Below the pieces are notes generated by a model that made no database searches, was not told the origin of the DNA, and was given only the letters and a program-made list of their open reading frames with translations. The position numbers and the translations under genes are program-made. 64,000 bases of DNA, from positions 124,001-188,000 of the forward strand of contig NZ_CP072827.1 in the NCBI RefSeq assembly GCF_017916255.1, read 5' to 3'. Below are positions 51,338 to 59,936 of the stretch, in pieces. Numbering within the stretch: the stretch's first letter is position 1; the number at the start of each line of letters is the position of its first letter. This DNA comes from Streptomyces mobaraensis NBRC 13819 = DSM 40847 (GTDB lineage: Bacteria > Actinomycetota > Actinomycetes > Streptomycetales > Streptomycetaceae).

Positions 51338-53998
51338 ATGAACCGACACGACGACGGACGGCGCACCGCCACCGACGTACCCTCCGACACCGCCGTGGCG
51401 GTGGACCGGCTGGTCGCCAACGGGCTGAAGGCGCTCGACGACTACGCCGCCCTGACCCAGGAGCAGGTCGACCACATCGTGGCCAAGGCGTCCGTGGCCG
51501 CGCTGGACCGGCATACGTACCTGGCCCGGCTGGCGGTGGACGAGACCGGCCGGGGGGTGTTCGAGGACAAGGCGGCGAAGAACATGTTCGCCTGCGAGCA
51601 CGTCACGGACGGCATGGCCCGGACGCGGACGGTCGGGGTCGTCTCCCGGGACGAGACGGAGGGCATGGTCGAGATCGCCGAGCCGGTGGGCGTGGTCTGC
51701 GCGGTCACCCCCGTCACCAACCCCACCTCCACCACCGTTTTCAAGGCGCTGGTGGCGCTGAAGACCCGCAACCCCGTCGTCTTCGCCTTCCACCCCGCCG
51801 CCCAGCGGTGCAGTGCCGAGGCGGCGCGCGTCGTCCGGGACGCGGCCGTCGCGGCCGGGGCGCCGGAGCACTGCGTGCAGTGGATCGAGGAGCCCTCGCT
51901 GGAGGCGACGCGGCTGCTGATGCGCCACGAGGGCGTCGCGCTGATCCTCGCCACCGGGGGCAACTCCATGGTCCGGGCCGCCTATTCGGCGGGGAAGCCG
52001 GCCATCGGCGTGGGCGCCGGGAACGTCCCCGCGTACGTCCACCGCAGCGCGGACGTCCGGCGGGCGGTCAACGACCTGGTGCTGTCGAAGTCCTTCGACA
52101 ACGGCATGATCTGCGCGTCGGAGCAGGCCGTGATCCTGGACGACGAGGTGTACGACCGGGGGCTGGCGGAGTTCCGCCGGCTGCACGCGCACGTGGCGAC
52201 GGCGGAGGAGAAGCGGCTGCTGGAGGAGTTCCTGTTCCCCCCGGACCCCGCGGCCGAGGGCGAGCCGCGGGTGAACCCGGCCGTCGTCGGGCGGGGACCC
52301 GCGTGGATCGCCGACCAGGCGGGGTTCAGCGTGCCGGAGGAGACCTCCGTCATCCTGGTCGAGGCGGAACGCGTGGGCCCCGCCGAGCCGCTGACCCGCG
52401 AGAAGCTCTGCCCGGTGCTGGCGGTCCTGCGGGCCGGGAGCCAGGCCGAGGGCTTCGGCCTCGCCGCGGACATGGTGGCCTTCAACGGCCGGGGGCACAG
52501 CGCCGTCGTGCACACCGGGGACCCGGCGGTCGCCGAGGAGTTCGGGCACCGGATGCAGACGGTACGGGTCATCGTCAACGCGCCGTCGTCGCAGGGCGCC
52601 ATCGGCGGCGTCTACAACCACCTGGTGCCGTCGCTGACGCTGGGCTGCGGCTCCTGGAGCCACACCTCGGTCTCCGACAACGTCTCGGCGGTCAACCTGC
52701 TGAACATCAAGCGCGTCAGCTCGCGCCGCAACAACCTCCAGTGGTTCAAGGTCCCGCCGAAGGTCTACTTCGAACCGCAGGCCATCCGCTACCTCGCGGC
52801 CATGGCGGGGGTCCGGCGCGTCACCGTCGTCACGGACGCCACCATGACCCGCCTCGGCTACGTCGACCGCGTCTCCCGGGTCCTGCGGCACCGGGCCGAG
52901 CCGGTGACCCTCCAGATCATCGACAACGTGGAGCCGGAGCCGAGCATCGACTCCGTGCGGCACGGGGCGCGGCTGATGCGGGAGTTCAGGCCCGACACCA
53001 TCATCGCCCTGGGCGGCGGCTCCCCGATGGACGCGGCGAAGGTGATGTGGCTCCTCTACGAGCAGCCCGACGTCGACTTCTCCGACATGCGGCAGAAGTT
53101 CTCCGACATCCGCAAGCGGGCCTTCCGCTTCCCCGAACTGGGCGGGCGGGCGCGGCTGGTGTGCGTCCCGACGACGTCCGGCACCGGCGCGGAGGTCACC
53201 CCGTTCGCGGTCATCTCCGACCCGGCGACCGGCCGCAAGTACCCGCTGGCCGACTACGCGCTGACCCCGAGCGTCGCCATCGTCGACCCGCTGCTGGCGA
53301 AGGACCTGCCCGCGGCCCTGGCGGCGGACAGCGGCTTCGACGCGCTGACGCACGCGACGGAGGCGTACGTCTCCGTGTACGCCAGTGACTTCACCGACGG
53401 CCTCGCCCTGCACGCCATCAAGCTGATCTTCGAGAACCTGGAGGCGGCCGTCACCGACCGGGCCGCGCGTCCCGCGGCCCGGGAGAAGGTGCACAACGCC
53501 TCCACCATCGCCGGCATGGCCTTCGGCAACGCCTTCCTCGGCATCGTGCACGCCATGGCGCACACCCTGGGCGCCACCTTCCACGTCGCCCACGGCCGGA
53601 CCAACGCGATCCTGCTGCCGCACGTCATCCGCTACAACGGCACCGTCCCCACCAAGCTGACCGGCTGGCCCAAGTACGAGACGTACCGGGCCCCCGAGCG
53701 CTTCCAGGAGCTCGCCCGCGCCCTGGGCCTGCCGGCCGCCACGCCCGAGGAGGGCGTCGCCTCCTACGCGGCGGCCGTGGAGCGGCTGCGCGAGGCGGTG
53801 GGCATCGAACCGTCGTTCCGGGCGCTGGGCATCGACGAGGGCGTCTTCCTCGACGCCCTCCCCCGGCAGGCGCTCAACGCCTTCGAGGACCAGTGCGCGC
53901 CCGCCAATCCGCGTATGCCCATGCTCGACGACCTGCGGGAGATCATGCGCACCGCCTACTACGGGAGCGACGACGCGGCCCCGGCGGACGGCCGCTGA
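51338..53998 (+). CDS. adhE: Bifunctional acetaldehyde-CoA/alcohol dehydrogenase
   Basis: 886 aa from ATG 51338, full AdhE length. The N-terminal half is a CoA-acylating aldehyde dehydrogenase (CAVTPVTNPTSTTVFKALVA, catalytic Cys in SFDNGMICASEQAV). The C-terminal half is an iron-containing alcohol dehydrogenase (IIALGGGSPMDAAKVMW, CVPTTSGTGAEVTPF, GIVHAMAHTLGATFHVAHGR with metal-binding His residues). It reduces acetyl-CoA to ethanol and reoxidises two NADH, a classic anaerobic enzyme. A strong hairpin terminator follows 12 bp after the stop. Confidence 0.97.
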   Translation: MNRHDDGRRTATDVPSDTAVAVDRLVANGLKALDDYAALTQEQVDHIVAKASVAALDRHTYLARLAVDETGRGVFEDKAAKNMFACEHVTDGMARTRTVGVVSRDETEGMVEIAEPVGVVCAVTPVTNPTSTTVFKALVALKTRNPVVFAFHPAAQRCSAEAARVVRDAAVAAGAPEHCVQWIEEPSLEATRLLMRHEGVALILATGGNSMVRAAYSAGKPAIGVGAGNVPAYVHRSADVRRAVNDLVLSKSFDNGMICASEQAVILDDEVYDRGLAEFRRLHAHVATAEEKRLLEEFLFPPDPAAEGEPRVNPAVVGRGPAWIADQAGFSVPEETSVILVEAERVGPAEPLTREKLCPVLAVLRAGSQAEGFGLAADMVAFNGRGHSAVVHTGDPAVAEEFGHRMQTVRVIVNAPSSQGAIGGVYNHLVPSLTLGCGSWSHTSVSDNVSAVNLLNIKRVSSRRNNLQWFKVPPKVYFEPQAIRYLAAMAGVRRVTVVTDATMTRLGYVDRVSRVLRHRAEPVTLQIIDNVEPEPSIDSVRHGARLMREFRPDTIIALGGGSPMDAAKVMWLLYEQPDVDFSDMRQKFSDIRKRAFRFPELGGRARLVCVPTTSGTGAEVTPFAVISDPATGRKYPLADYALTPSVAIVDPLLAKDLPAALAADSGFDALTHATEAYVSVYASDFTDGLALHAIKLIFENLEAAVTDRAARPAAREKVHNASTIAGMAFGNAFLGIVHAMAHTLGATFHVAHGRTNAILLPHVIRYNGTVPTKLTGWPKYETYRAPERFQELARALGLPAATPEEGVASYAAAVERLREAVGIEPSFRALGIDEGVFLDALPRQALNAFEDQCAPANPRMPMLDDLREIMRTAYYGSDDAAPADGR

Positions 53999-54009
53999 AC
54001 CGGCGCACA

Positions 54010-54066
54010 CCGTACGGGCGTCGCCCGTCACCACATGCTCGGTGGTGACGGGCGACGCCCGTACGG
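54010..54066. terminator. Long perfect hairpin after adhE
   Basis: Perfect 25-bp arms (54010-54034 and 54042-54066) with a 7-nt loop, immediately downstream of adhE. Confidence 0.88.
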
Positions 54067-54207
54067 CGGAACTCTTGGCGGTCTTCTCGGCGAGGTTCGC
54101 AGCGGGCCTTCGGCGGACTCTCTACGCGCCTCGCGGCGGGTCTCGCGACGGGCCTCACGACGGCCCTCTCAGCGAACCTCGCGGCGGACCTCTCAACGGG
54201 CCCCTCC

Positions 54208-54255
54208 GCGGGCTTCTGTGCGGGCTTCTGTGCGGGCTTCTGTGCGGGCTTCTCA
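54208..54255. repeat. 12-bp tandem repeat at the 3' end of the second nitroreductase
   Basis: Four head-to-tail copies of GCGGGCTTCTGT, the last ending CA. On the minus strand they read EART repeats in frame just after the nitroreductase stop codon. Looser versions of the pattern extend back to about 54090. Confidence 0.9.
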
Positions 54256-55233
54256 GTGGGCCATGACGGACGTCACGGCGGCCCGTGGTGTCAACGCCCC
54301 CTGCGGGCCGTAGCCGAAACGGATGAGGAACTGCGCGCGCCCCGAGCGGCCGCCCAGCAGTGCCCTGCGCAGGTCGGGCCATTCCAGGGCCTGGTGGAGG
54401 GGGGAGGTCCGCACTCCGTGCGCGGTCGCCAGCAGCAGCACCCGCTCCAGCGCCTGTCCCGCGCGCAGCCAGTCCAGGGGCCGGTCGTAGCCCGTGCACA
54501 CCAGTGCCAGCTGGGGGTGGCGTTCGAAGGGCAGGGGGCGTACGGGGTAGGCGCGGGGCGCCCCGGTGAAGTCCCGCATCGGCACGCGCCCGCGCGCGTC
54601 CTGGGCGCCCAGGGCGGTGACGGGGATCCCGTACGGCCCGGCGCCCGGAGGAACGACCCAGGCCCGGCTCTCCCGGACGCGCGCCCAGTCCACGTGGTTG
54701 CGCCGCTCGGCCTCCGCCGTCAGGGCGAGGGTCCGGCGGGCGCCGACGATGTCCGGCAGGAGGAGCCGGGCCCCTTCGGCCCGCGCGCCGGCGGCCATCC
54801 GGGCGACGACCCCTTCCGGCACGGGCCGGCCGGTGAACGGCATCCGGCTGCTGCGCCGCTGCCGGATGGCGTCGTACAGCCGAGGGTGCCGGGAGCGGTC
54901 GGGGGGACCGTCGTGCAGGGCCACCCTGGCCAGCAGGCCGGGGTCGCGGGGTTCGGGCAGCAACTCCACCGCGGGCGTCAGACCGGCCTCGGCGGCGGCG
55001 ATCCGCAGGTTGAACACGGCGGCGCCGACCGCCAGGTACTGGGCCCGGCGCCACGGATCGGCCAGCGGCGCCGTCCAGCCGGGAACGGCACGGATCCCGA
55101 GGGTGCGCGCGGCGGGATCGGCACTGAACCGCCACGGCTGGGAGTTGTACATCGACGGCGCGGCCACCGCGGCGGCCACCAGACTGTCCAGGATGCCGGC
55201 CCGAACAGGCGCGGCGGTCTCCGGTAGGGACAT
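54253..55233 (-). CDS. Acg-type nitroreductase-fold protein, second copy
   Basis: 326 aa from ATG 55233. It is a paralogue of 46685-47671 with the same landmarks: [67 protein letters not shown] and [20 protein letters not shown], ending with a matching [11 protein letters not shown]. It keeps the NSQPWR text of true nitroreductases, which the first copy has lost (HAARPW), so it may be the more enzyme-like of the two. The stop abuts a 12-bp tandem repeat. A DevR-like site lies 118 bp upstream. Confidence 0.9.
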   Translation of the reverse strand: MSLPETAAPVRAGILDSLVAAAVAAPSMYNSQPWRFSADPAARTLGIRAVPGWTAPLADPWRRAQYLAVGAAVFNLRIAAAEAGLTPAVELLPEPRDPGLLARVALHDGPPDRSRHPRLYDAIRQRRSSRMPFTGRPVPEGVVARMAAGARAEGARLLLPDIVGARRTLALTAEAERRNHVDWARVRESRAWVVPPGAGPYGIPVTALGAQDARGRVPMRDFTGAPRAYPVRPLPFERHPQLALVCTGYDRPLDWLRAGQALERVLLLATAHGVRTSPLHQALEWPDLRRALLGGRSGRAQFLIRFGYGPQGALTPRAAVTSVMAH

Positions 55234-55350
55234 GCGGATCCGTCCTCTCTCCGGCCCCTGACGTACGGAGGAGCCGGTGGTGCTTCGGTCCAGGCTGGGC
55301 CGCCGACCGCCGGCGCGGTACGGGCCGGGGGTCCCTGCCGGCCGGAATCC

Positions 55351-55364
55351 GGTCCCTTTCGGCC
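55351..55364. promoter_or_regulatory. DevR/OsdR-like box upstream of the second nitroreductase
   Basis: GGTCCCTTTCGGCC on the plus strand (GGCCGAAAGGGACC on the gene strand), a weaker match lying in the gap between the ATPase gene and the nitroreductase gene. Confidence 0.4.
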
Positions 55365-55504
55365 GCGATCGCGCCACCTGCCCGAGGCCGTCGGGGCGTC
55401 AGAGCCGCCCGAAGACCCGCCGGCGCCGGCACTCGCATCGCGTCCGGTCCCGTCGCGCCGCGTCCCGTCCCGTCGCGGCAGGGACGGACGGCGCCCGCAG
55501 GACC

Positions 55505-56008
55505 TCACGGCCCGTCGCCGCCGGTACACCTCCCTCCATACGGGCCCATGCCCTCGGGCAGGCGGAACCGGGCCACCACCACCACCTTCCCCGGGCCGCG
55601 CGCCGGCCGCTCCACGGTGAGGGAGCCGCCGTAGCCGGCCACCAGGCCGGCGACGGTCCGCAGGCCGGCGCCGGGGGCTCCGGGCGACAGGTCGGGCAGG
55701 CGGGGGTCCCGGTCGGCGACGCCGACCGCGAGTTCCCCCTCCCCCACCGCGAGGGTCACGTCGGCGGTCGGGGAACGCCGGGCGGCGTGGCGGACGGCGT
55801 TGGTCACCAGCTCGCTCACCACCAGAAGCACGGTCCCGCCGAAGACGGAGTCCGGGGGGACCACCCGTCCGGTCAGGGCCATGGCCGTGTCGCGCCGCGT
55901 CTGCCGTACGGCCTCGGGGACCAGCGGCACGGTCAGGACGCACCACCACACCGACGGGGCGTCACTCTGGTACGCGGTCCCGGCCGTGGGACGGAGCCGC
56001 CTGATCAC
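55505..56008 (-). CDS. Anti-sigma-factor-type ATP-binding protein (HATPase_c_2)
   Basis: 167 aa from GTG 56008 with GGGAGG upstream. It is a single histidine-kinase-like ATPase domain without a dimerisation helix: VPLVPEAVRQTRRDTAMAL, the N-box VVSELVTNAVRHAARRSP, a degenerate G1 box VADRDPRLPDLSP, and GAGLRTVAGLVAGYGGSL. Streptomyces has many such RsbW/SpoIIAB-like proteins, some acting as anti-sigma factors and some without a known partner. A 16-codon frame (ATG near 56053) ends in GTGA overlapping this start. A DevR-like site lies about 90 bp upstream. Confidence 0.87.
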   Translation of the reverse strand: MIRRLRPTAGTAYQSDAPSVWWCVLTVPLVPEAVRQTRRDTAMALTGRVVPPDSVFGGTVLLVVSELVTNAVRHAARRSPTADVTLAVGEGELAVGVADRDPRLPDLSPGAPGAGLRTVAGLVAGYGGSLTVERPARGPGKVVVVARFRLPEGMGPYGGRCTGGDGP

Positions 56009-56094
56009 CGGTCCTCCCCCGGCCCGCCGGACCGCCCGGGCGTGTCGTTGTCCATGCCGGTGAACACTAGGCGGAACCACCCGTGCCGCCCTGA

Positions 56095-56107
56095 GGCCGA
56101 AGGTCCC
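56095..56107. promoter_or_regulatory. DevR/OsdR-like box upstream of the ATP-binding protein
   Basis: On the gene (minus) strand it reads GGGACCTTCGGCC, identical to the core of the commonest form. It lies in the divergent gap with the first CNB gene. Confidence 0.5.
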
Positions 56108-56180
56108 CGCTTCCCGGCCCGGCCGGCATCCGAACGGGCCGGGGAGAGAGGGCCTCCCGCGCTTGCCCGCGCTGTCAAGG

Positions 56181-56194
56181 GGGACCCTTGTCCC
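56181..56194. promoter_or_regulatory. DevR-like palindrome upstream of the first CNB gene
   Basis: GGGACCCTTGTCCC: perfect arms GGGAC/GTCCC with a 4-bp centre, closest of all sites here to the mycobacterial DevR consensus. About 135 bp before the CNB start. Confidence 0.5.
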
Positions 56195-56329
56195 TCGCCC
56201 TCCGTACCGTCCGGCCCTGTCCCGCGGGCCCACGGGCCCGGCAGGCTGGAACGCGAACCGGCCGGACGGGCCGCGGCGGCGAAGGGCAGGTCCGCGGCGC
56301 GTCACCCGCCGAGAGAGGGACGGACCACC

Positions 56330-56785
56330 ATGAGGCGTACGGGTTTGCTTGCCGCCATCCCCGAGGGGCCCCGGGAGCGGTTGACGGCGTTGGGCCGTGA
56401 GGTGTCGTTCCCCGCGGGCACCCGGATCTTCGAGGAGGGCGGCCGGGCCGACCGTTTCTGGGTCATCCGCACCGGCAGCGTCAGCCTCGACCTCCATGTG
56501 CCCGGGAGCCGAGCGGCGGTCGTGGAGACCCTGGGCGCGGGCCGGCTGCTGGGCTGGTCCTGGTTGTGCCCGCCGCACCGCTGGCACTTGGGCGCCGAGG
56601 CCGAAAGCCCCGTACGCGCCTGGGAGTACGACGCGGCGCGGGTGCTGGACCTCTGCCGGACCGATCCGGAACTCGACCACGCCCTCCTCTCGTACGTCGT
56701 CGGCGTCATGGGCCAACGCCTGCGGTCGGCCAGGAGCAGGCTGCTCGACCTGTACGGGCCGTACGCCAGCCGCCGCACGGCCTGA
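56330..56785 (+). CDS. Cyclic-nucleotide-binding-fold protein without DNA-binding domain (copy 1)
   Basis: 151 aa from ATG 56330 with GAGAGG upstream. It is one CNB (Crp/Fnr sensor) domain: LGREVSFPAGTRIFEEGGRA, FWVIRTGSVSLDLHVPG, VETLGAGRLLGWSWLCPPHR and a C-terminal helix LSYVVGVMGQRLRSARSRLL. The chain ends there, so the helix-turn-helix of Crp/Fnr is absent. The phosphate-binding RxA signature of cAMP sites is not evident, so the ligand may differ. A very similar paralogue starts 870 bp downstream. Confidence 0.9.
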   Translation: MRRTGLLAAIPEGPRERLTALGREVSFPAGTRIFEEGGRADRFWVIRTGSVSLDLHVPGSRAAVVETLGAGRLLGWSWLCPPHRWHLGAEAESPVRAWEYDAARVLDLCRTDPELDHALLSYVVGVMGQRLRSARSRLLDLYGPYASRRTA

Positions 56786-57055
56786 CGGGCCGCCGCTCCA
56801 CTCGTTCGCGCGCACGGGCGGAGTGATGGCGCTCGCGTCATGGCGCTCGGCGCGCAGCACACGACCCGCCCGTACACGTGCGCGGCGCCCGCGCTGACGC
56901 CTGGTCGACCCGCACCCCTCCGACGCGCTCGGCGTGCGGGCCGCCACGGGCGCGGTCAGGCTGGGGGCAGCACCGCCTTCGAAGCACCGCCCCTTCGGGC
57001 ATCGGGCTTTCCGGGCTCCGAGCCCTTCGAGCCCTTCGAGCGAGCAGGAGACGCC

Positions 57056-57202
57056 ATGCCCTCCGCGACGGCATCGCCGCACGCCGACGCCACGGCGTGC
57101 GTGCCGGACGGGGACGGCAACGGGACGCCGGCACGGGAGTCGCGCGCCGAGGGCCGGACGGTCGTCGGCCCGGCCGGTGACGGAGAGGACGCGGCGTCGT
57201 GA
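57056..57202 (+). CDS. Short open frame coupled to the second CNB gene
   Basis: 48 codons from ATG 57056 with GCAGGAG 5-6 nt upstream, and its TGA overlaps the GTG of the next gene (GTGA). The text is low-complexity and acidic (SPHADATACVPDGDGNG) without a recognised family. Strong ribosome binding and the overlap suggest it is translated, perhaps only to set translation of the CNB gene. It could equally be a degenerated gene. Confidence 0.5.
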   Translation: MPSATASPHADATACVPDGDGNGTPARESRAEGRTVVGPAGDGEDAAS

Positions 57203-57654
57203 ATCGTTCGGGAGTGCTGGCCGCCCTGCCCGACGGGCCCCGGGAACGGCTGACGGAGCTGGGCCGCGAGGTGTCCTTCGACGCCGGCACGCGCCTGTTC
57301 GAGGAAGGCGGCCACGCCGACCGCTTCTGGATCCTGCGCACCGGCAACGTCAACCTCGACATCCACGTGCCCGGCCGCCGGCCCGCGGTCGTCGAGACCC
57401 TCGGCCCGGGGCGCATGCTGGGCTGGTCCTGGCTGTGCCCGCCGCACCGGTGGCACCTCGGCGCGGAGGCGATCAGTCCGGTACGGGCCTGGGAGTTCGA
57501 CGCCGCCGAGGTGCTGGCCCTCTGCGAGCGCGACCACGAACTCGACCACGCCCTCCTCACCTACGTCGTCGAGGTCATCGGCCGCCGCCTGCGCGCCGCC
57601 CGCACCCGGCTCCTCGACCTCTACGGCCCCTACGGCAGCGGACCGACGCCGTGA
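57199..57654 (+). CDS. Cyclic-nucleotide-binding-fold protein without DNA-binding domain (copy 2)
   Basis: 151 aa from GTG 57199, the same length as copy 1 and similar throughout (LPDGPRERLTELGREVSFDA, FWILRTGNVNLDIHVPG, LGWSWLCPPHRWHLGAEA, ending LLDLYGPYGSG). It too lacks a helix-turn-helix. Two CNB-only proteins side by side may dimerise or control partner proteins allosterically. It is translationally coupled to a 48-codon frame and convergent with the lactate-dehydrogenase-like gene. Confidence 0.9.
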   Translation: MNRSGVLAALPDGPRERLTELGREVSFDAGTRLFEEGGHADRFWILRTGNVNLDIHVPGRRPAVVETLGPGRMLGWSWLCPPHRWHLGAEAISPVRAWEFDAAEVLALCERDHELDHALLTYVVEVIGRRLRAARTRLLDLYGPYGSGPTP

Positions 57655-57769
57655 CCGCCTTCGCCTCGCCGGCCGGACGCGGCCGATCGTGCGGTTGTCC
57701 GCGGCCCGGAAGGGCACGGGACCGGATGGACCGGACGGCGACGCTCCCGCGCCGGCTGACGCCCCCGCG

Positions 57770-58798
57770 CTACCCCCCTCCGCCGCCTTCCCCGTCCGCC
57801 CGCCCGGGCGCGACCAGCGTGTCGTCGCCGGTCCGGCCGGCGAGGTGGTCCGCGATGTTGCGGGCGGTGGTCTCGACGATCTGTCGCACGGCGTCCCGGC
57901 TGAAGTAGCCCTGGTGGGAGGTGACCAGGACGTTGCCGAAGGTCATCAGCCGGGCGAGCGTGTCGTCGGTCATCACCTCCAGGGACTTGTCGAAGAAGAA
58001 GACGCCGGCCTCCTCCTCGTACACGTCCAGGCCCACCCCCAGGAGCCGCCCCGCGAGCAGGGTCTCGACGAGCGCGTGGGCGTCGACGAGCCCTCCCCTG
58101 CTGGTGTTGATCAGGATGGCGTCGTCCTTCATCCGTGCCAGCGCCGCCGCGTCCACCACGTGGCGGGTATCGGGCACCAGCGGCGCGTGCAGGCTCAGCA
58201 GGTCGGACTCGGCGAACAGCCGGTCCCGGCCGACGTACTCCACGCCCAGCGCACGGCACTCCTCGCTCGGGGCCACGTCGTTCCCCAGCAGCCGCATGCC
58301 GAATCCGGCGGCGACGCGGGCGAACGCGGTGCCGATCCGGCCGGTGCCCAGGATGCCGGCCGTCCGTCCGTGGAAGTCCCGGCCCATGAGGCCGTCCAGC
58401 CGGAAGTCGAAGTCCCGGGTGCGGGACACCGCCCGGGGGATCCTCCGGTTGACGGCGAGGGCGAGCGCCCAGGCGAACTCGGCCACGGCGTACGGCGAGT
58501 AGGACGACACCCGGGCCACCGACAGGCCGAGGGCGCGCGCCGCGCTCAGGTCGATGTTGTTGTAGCCGGTGGCCCGCTGCGTGACCAGCTCGGTCCCGCC
58601 GTCGGCGAGGACGCGCAGCACCTCCTCGTCGAGGACGTCGTTGACGCTGCTGCACACCACACGTCGCCCCGCTGCGGTCGCGGCCGTGTCCCGGTTGAGG
58701 ATCAGGTCCAGACACCGCAGGTCGTACGTTCCGCCGAGGGCCCGCTCCAGCAGTGGCCGCTCGTCGGCGGTCACCCCGTACGCGACGACTCCCACCAT
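57770..58798 (-). CDS. D-2-hydroxyacid dehydrogenase, D-lactate-dehydrogenase-like
   Basis: 342 aa from ATG 58798, chosen for GGGAG 8-9 nt upstream. It has the LdhA pattern: LVTQRATGYNNIDLSAAR, VSSYSPYAVAEFAWALALAV, the NAD fold GILGTGRIGTAFARVAAGFG, LHAPLVPDTRHVVD, LINTSRGGLVDAHALVE, DVYEEEAGVFFFDKS and VTSHQGYFSRDAV (catalytic His). The family reduces pyruvate to D-lactate with NADH, consistent with the fermentative character of the island. Exact substrate is inferred from motif similarity to bacterial LdhA. Confidence 0.92.
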   Translation of the reverse strand: MVGVVAYGVTADERPLLERALGGTYDLRCLDLILNRDTAATAAGRRVVCSSVNDVLDEEVLRVLADGGTELVTQRATGYNNIDLSAARALGLSVARVSSYSPYAVAEFAWALALAVNRRIPRAVSRTRDFDFRLDGLMGRDFHGRTAGILGTGRIGTAFARVAAGFGMRLLGNDVAPSEECRALGVEYVGRDRLFAESDLLSLHAPLVPDTRHVVDAAALARMKDDAILINTSRGGLVDAHALVETLLAGRLLGVGLDVYEEEAGVFFFDKSLEVMTDDTLARLMTFGNVLVTSHQGYFSRDAVRQIVETTARNIADHLAGRTGDDTLVAPGRADGEGGGGG

Positions 58799-59040
58799 GT
58801 TCCGCACTCCCGTAGCCGGCCCCGTACCCATGGTCCCGGAATTCGGAACGGCGCCTCGGGGGAACCGTCCATCAGGGTGACGGAGTACGCGCCAAGTCCC
58901 GGAAGCCGACGGCGTCCGCCCGGTTCCGGTCCCGAACGGCGGCGCAGCGCTGGCACGGACCGTCGGTCTCTGGTCCCCTGGAGGGCGGGCGCGGCTCAGC
59001 GGCCCCAGGCGTACCTGACGCGCACGCGGAGGTCGAGGAG

Positions 59041-59745
59041 ATGCACAGCGACGGTCCGCAGGCTCCTTCCTCGCGGCCACCGGGCGACCCCGGGGACACG
59101 GCGGACCCCACGGACACCGTCGCCACACGCTGTGCCGTCCGCCGTCGGCAACTCGGGCTGACGCGGGAGGAGCTGGCACACCGCGCCGGCATGTCCGTGG
59201 CCTATCTGGACCGGCTGGAGTCCTTGAGCGACGACTTCGACCCCAACGCCCTCATGCGGCTCGCCGCCGCCTTGGAAATGCCCTACCCCGAACTCCTCGA
59301 AGGCCCCCCGCAAGCCGCTCCCGGGAAGAGGGAAGCCGCTCCCCACCCGCTGCTGGCACGGCTGTCGGAGGACGAGTGCTGGCGGCTGCTGGGCACACAC
59401 GGCATCGGCCGGGTCGGGCTGACCGACGCGGGCGGAACCCCCGTCGTCCTGCCCGTGAACTTCCTGGTCGACGGCCGCACCATCGTCTACCGCACCGAGT
59501 CCGGCGACGCGGCGGCCCCGGCGGAAGGCGGCCCGATGGCGTTCGAGGCCGACCACATCGACGAACACCTCAGCCGCGGCTGGAGCGTCCTGGTCACCGG
59601 ATCGGCCGAACACGTCACCGACACGGACACGATCGAAGACCTGGTCACCCGGCCCGGCGCACGCCCCTGGGCCGGAGGCCGACGCGACCTGTGGGTCCGG
59701 CTCCGGCCCGGCGAGGTGACCGGACGCACCATCCGCACAGGGTGA
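59041..59745 (+). CDS. Helix-turn-helix/PNPOx-like fusion protein
   Basis: 234 aa from ATG 59041 with GGAGGT upstream. Residues about 30-85 form a XRE-type helix-turn-helix (RRRQLGLTREELAHRAGMSV, YLDRLESLS). Residues about 105-234 are a pyridoxamine-5'-phosphate-oxidase-like split barrel (LLGTHGIGRVGLTDAGG, VVLPVNFLVDGRTIVYRTES, GPMAFEADHIDEHLSRGWSV). This joins in one chain the two functions that are separate elsewhere in the island, suggesting a flavin- or redox-responsive DNA-binding protein. Confidence 0.9.
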   Translation: MHSDGPQAPSSRPPGDPGDTADPTDTVATRCAVRRRQLGLTREELAHRAGMSVAYLDRLESLSDDFDPNALMRLAAALEMPYPELLEGPPQAAPGKREAAPHPLLARLSEDECWRLLGTHGIGRVGLTDAGGTPVVLPVNFLVDGRTIVYRTESGDAAAPAEGGPMAFEADHIDEHLSRGWSVLVTGSAEHVTDTDTIEDLVTRPGARPWAGGRRDLWVRLRPGEVTGRTIRTG

Positions 59746-59865
59746 GCGGTCGGCCGACGCGCCTCAGGCGGTCCGGCAACGCTCGGCAGACCTCGACGGT
59801 CGCCTCGTCACCGTCGCCTCGTACCACCGGCCCGTCGCACGGCTCGCCACCACCGGCCTGAGTCC

Positions 59866-59890
59866 ACCCGGGCGCCACTGCCGCCCGGGT
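59866..59890. terminator. Short bidirectional hairpin
   Basis: Perfect 9-bp arms around a 7-nt loop, between the convergent HTH-PNPOx gene and the secreted lectin-like gene. Confidence 0.6.
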
Positions 59891-59936
59891 TTCCTCAGCC
59901 GGTGCTCCTGCCCACGCCGACGGGCGGGCGGGGCGG

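Noticed and set aside
54208..54255. CRISPR array
   Set aside because: Units are 12 bp head-to-tail without spacers, and no cas gene is near.
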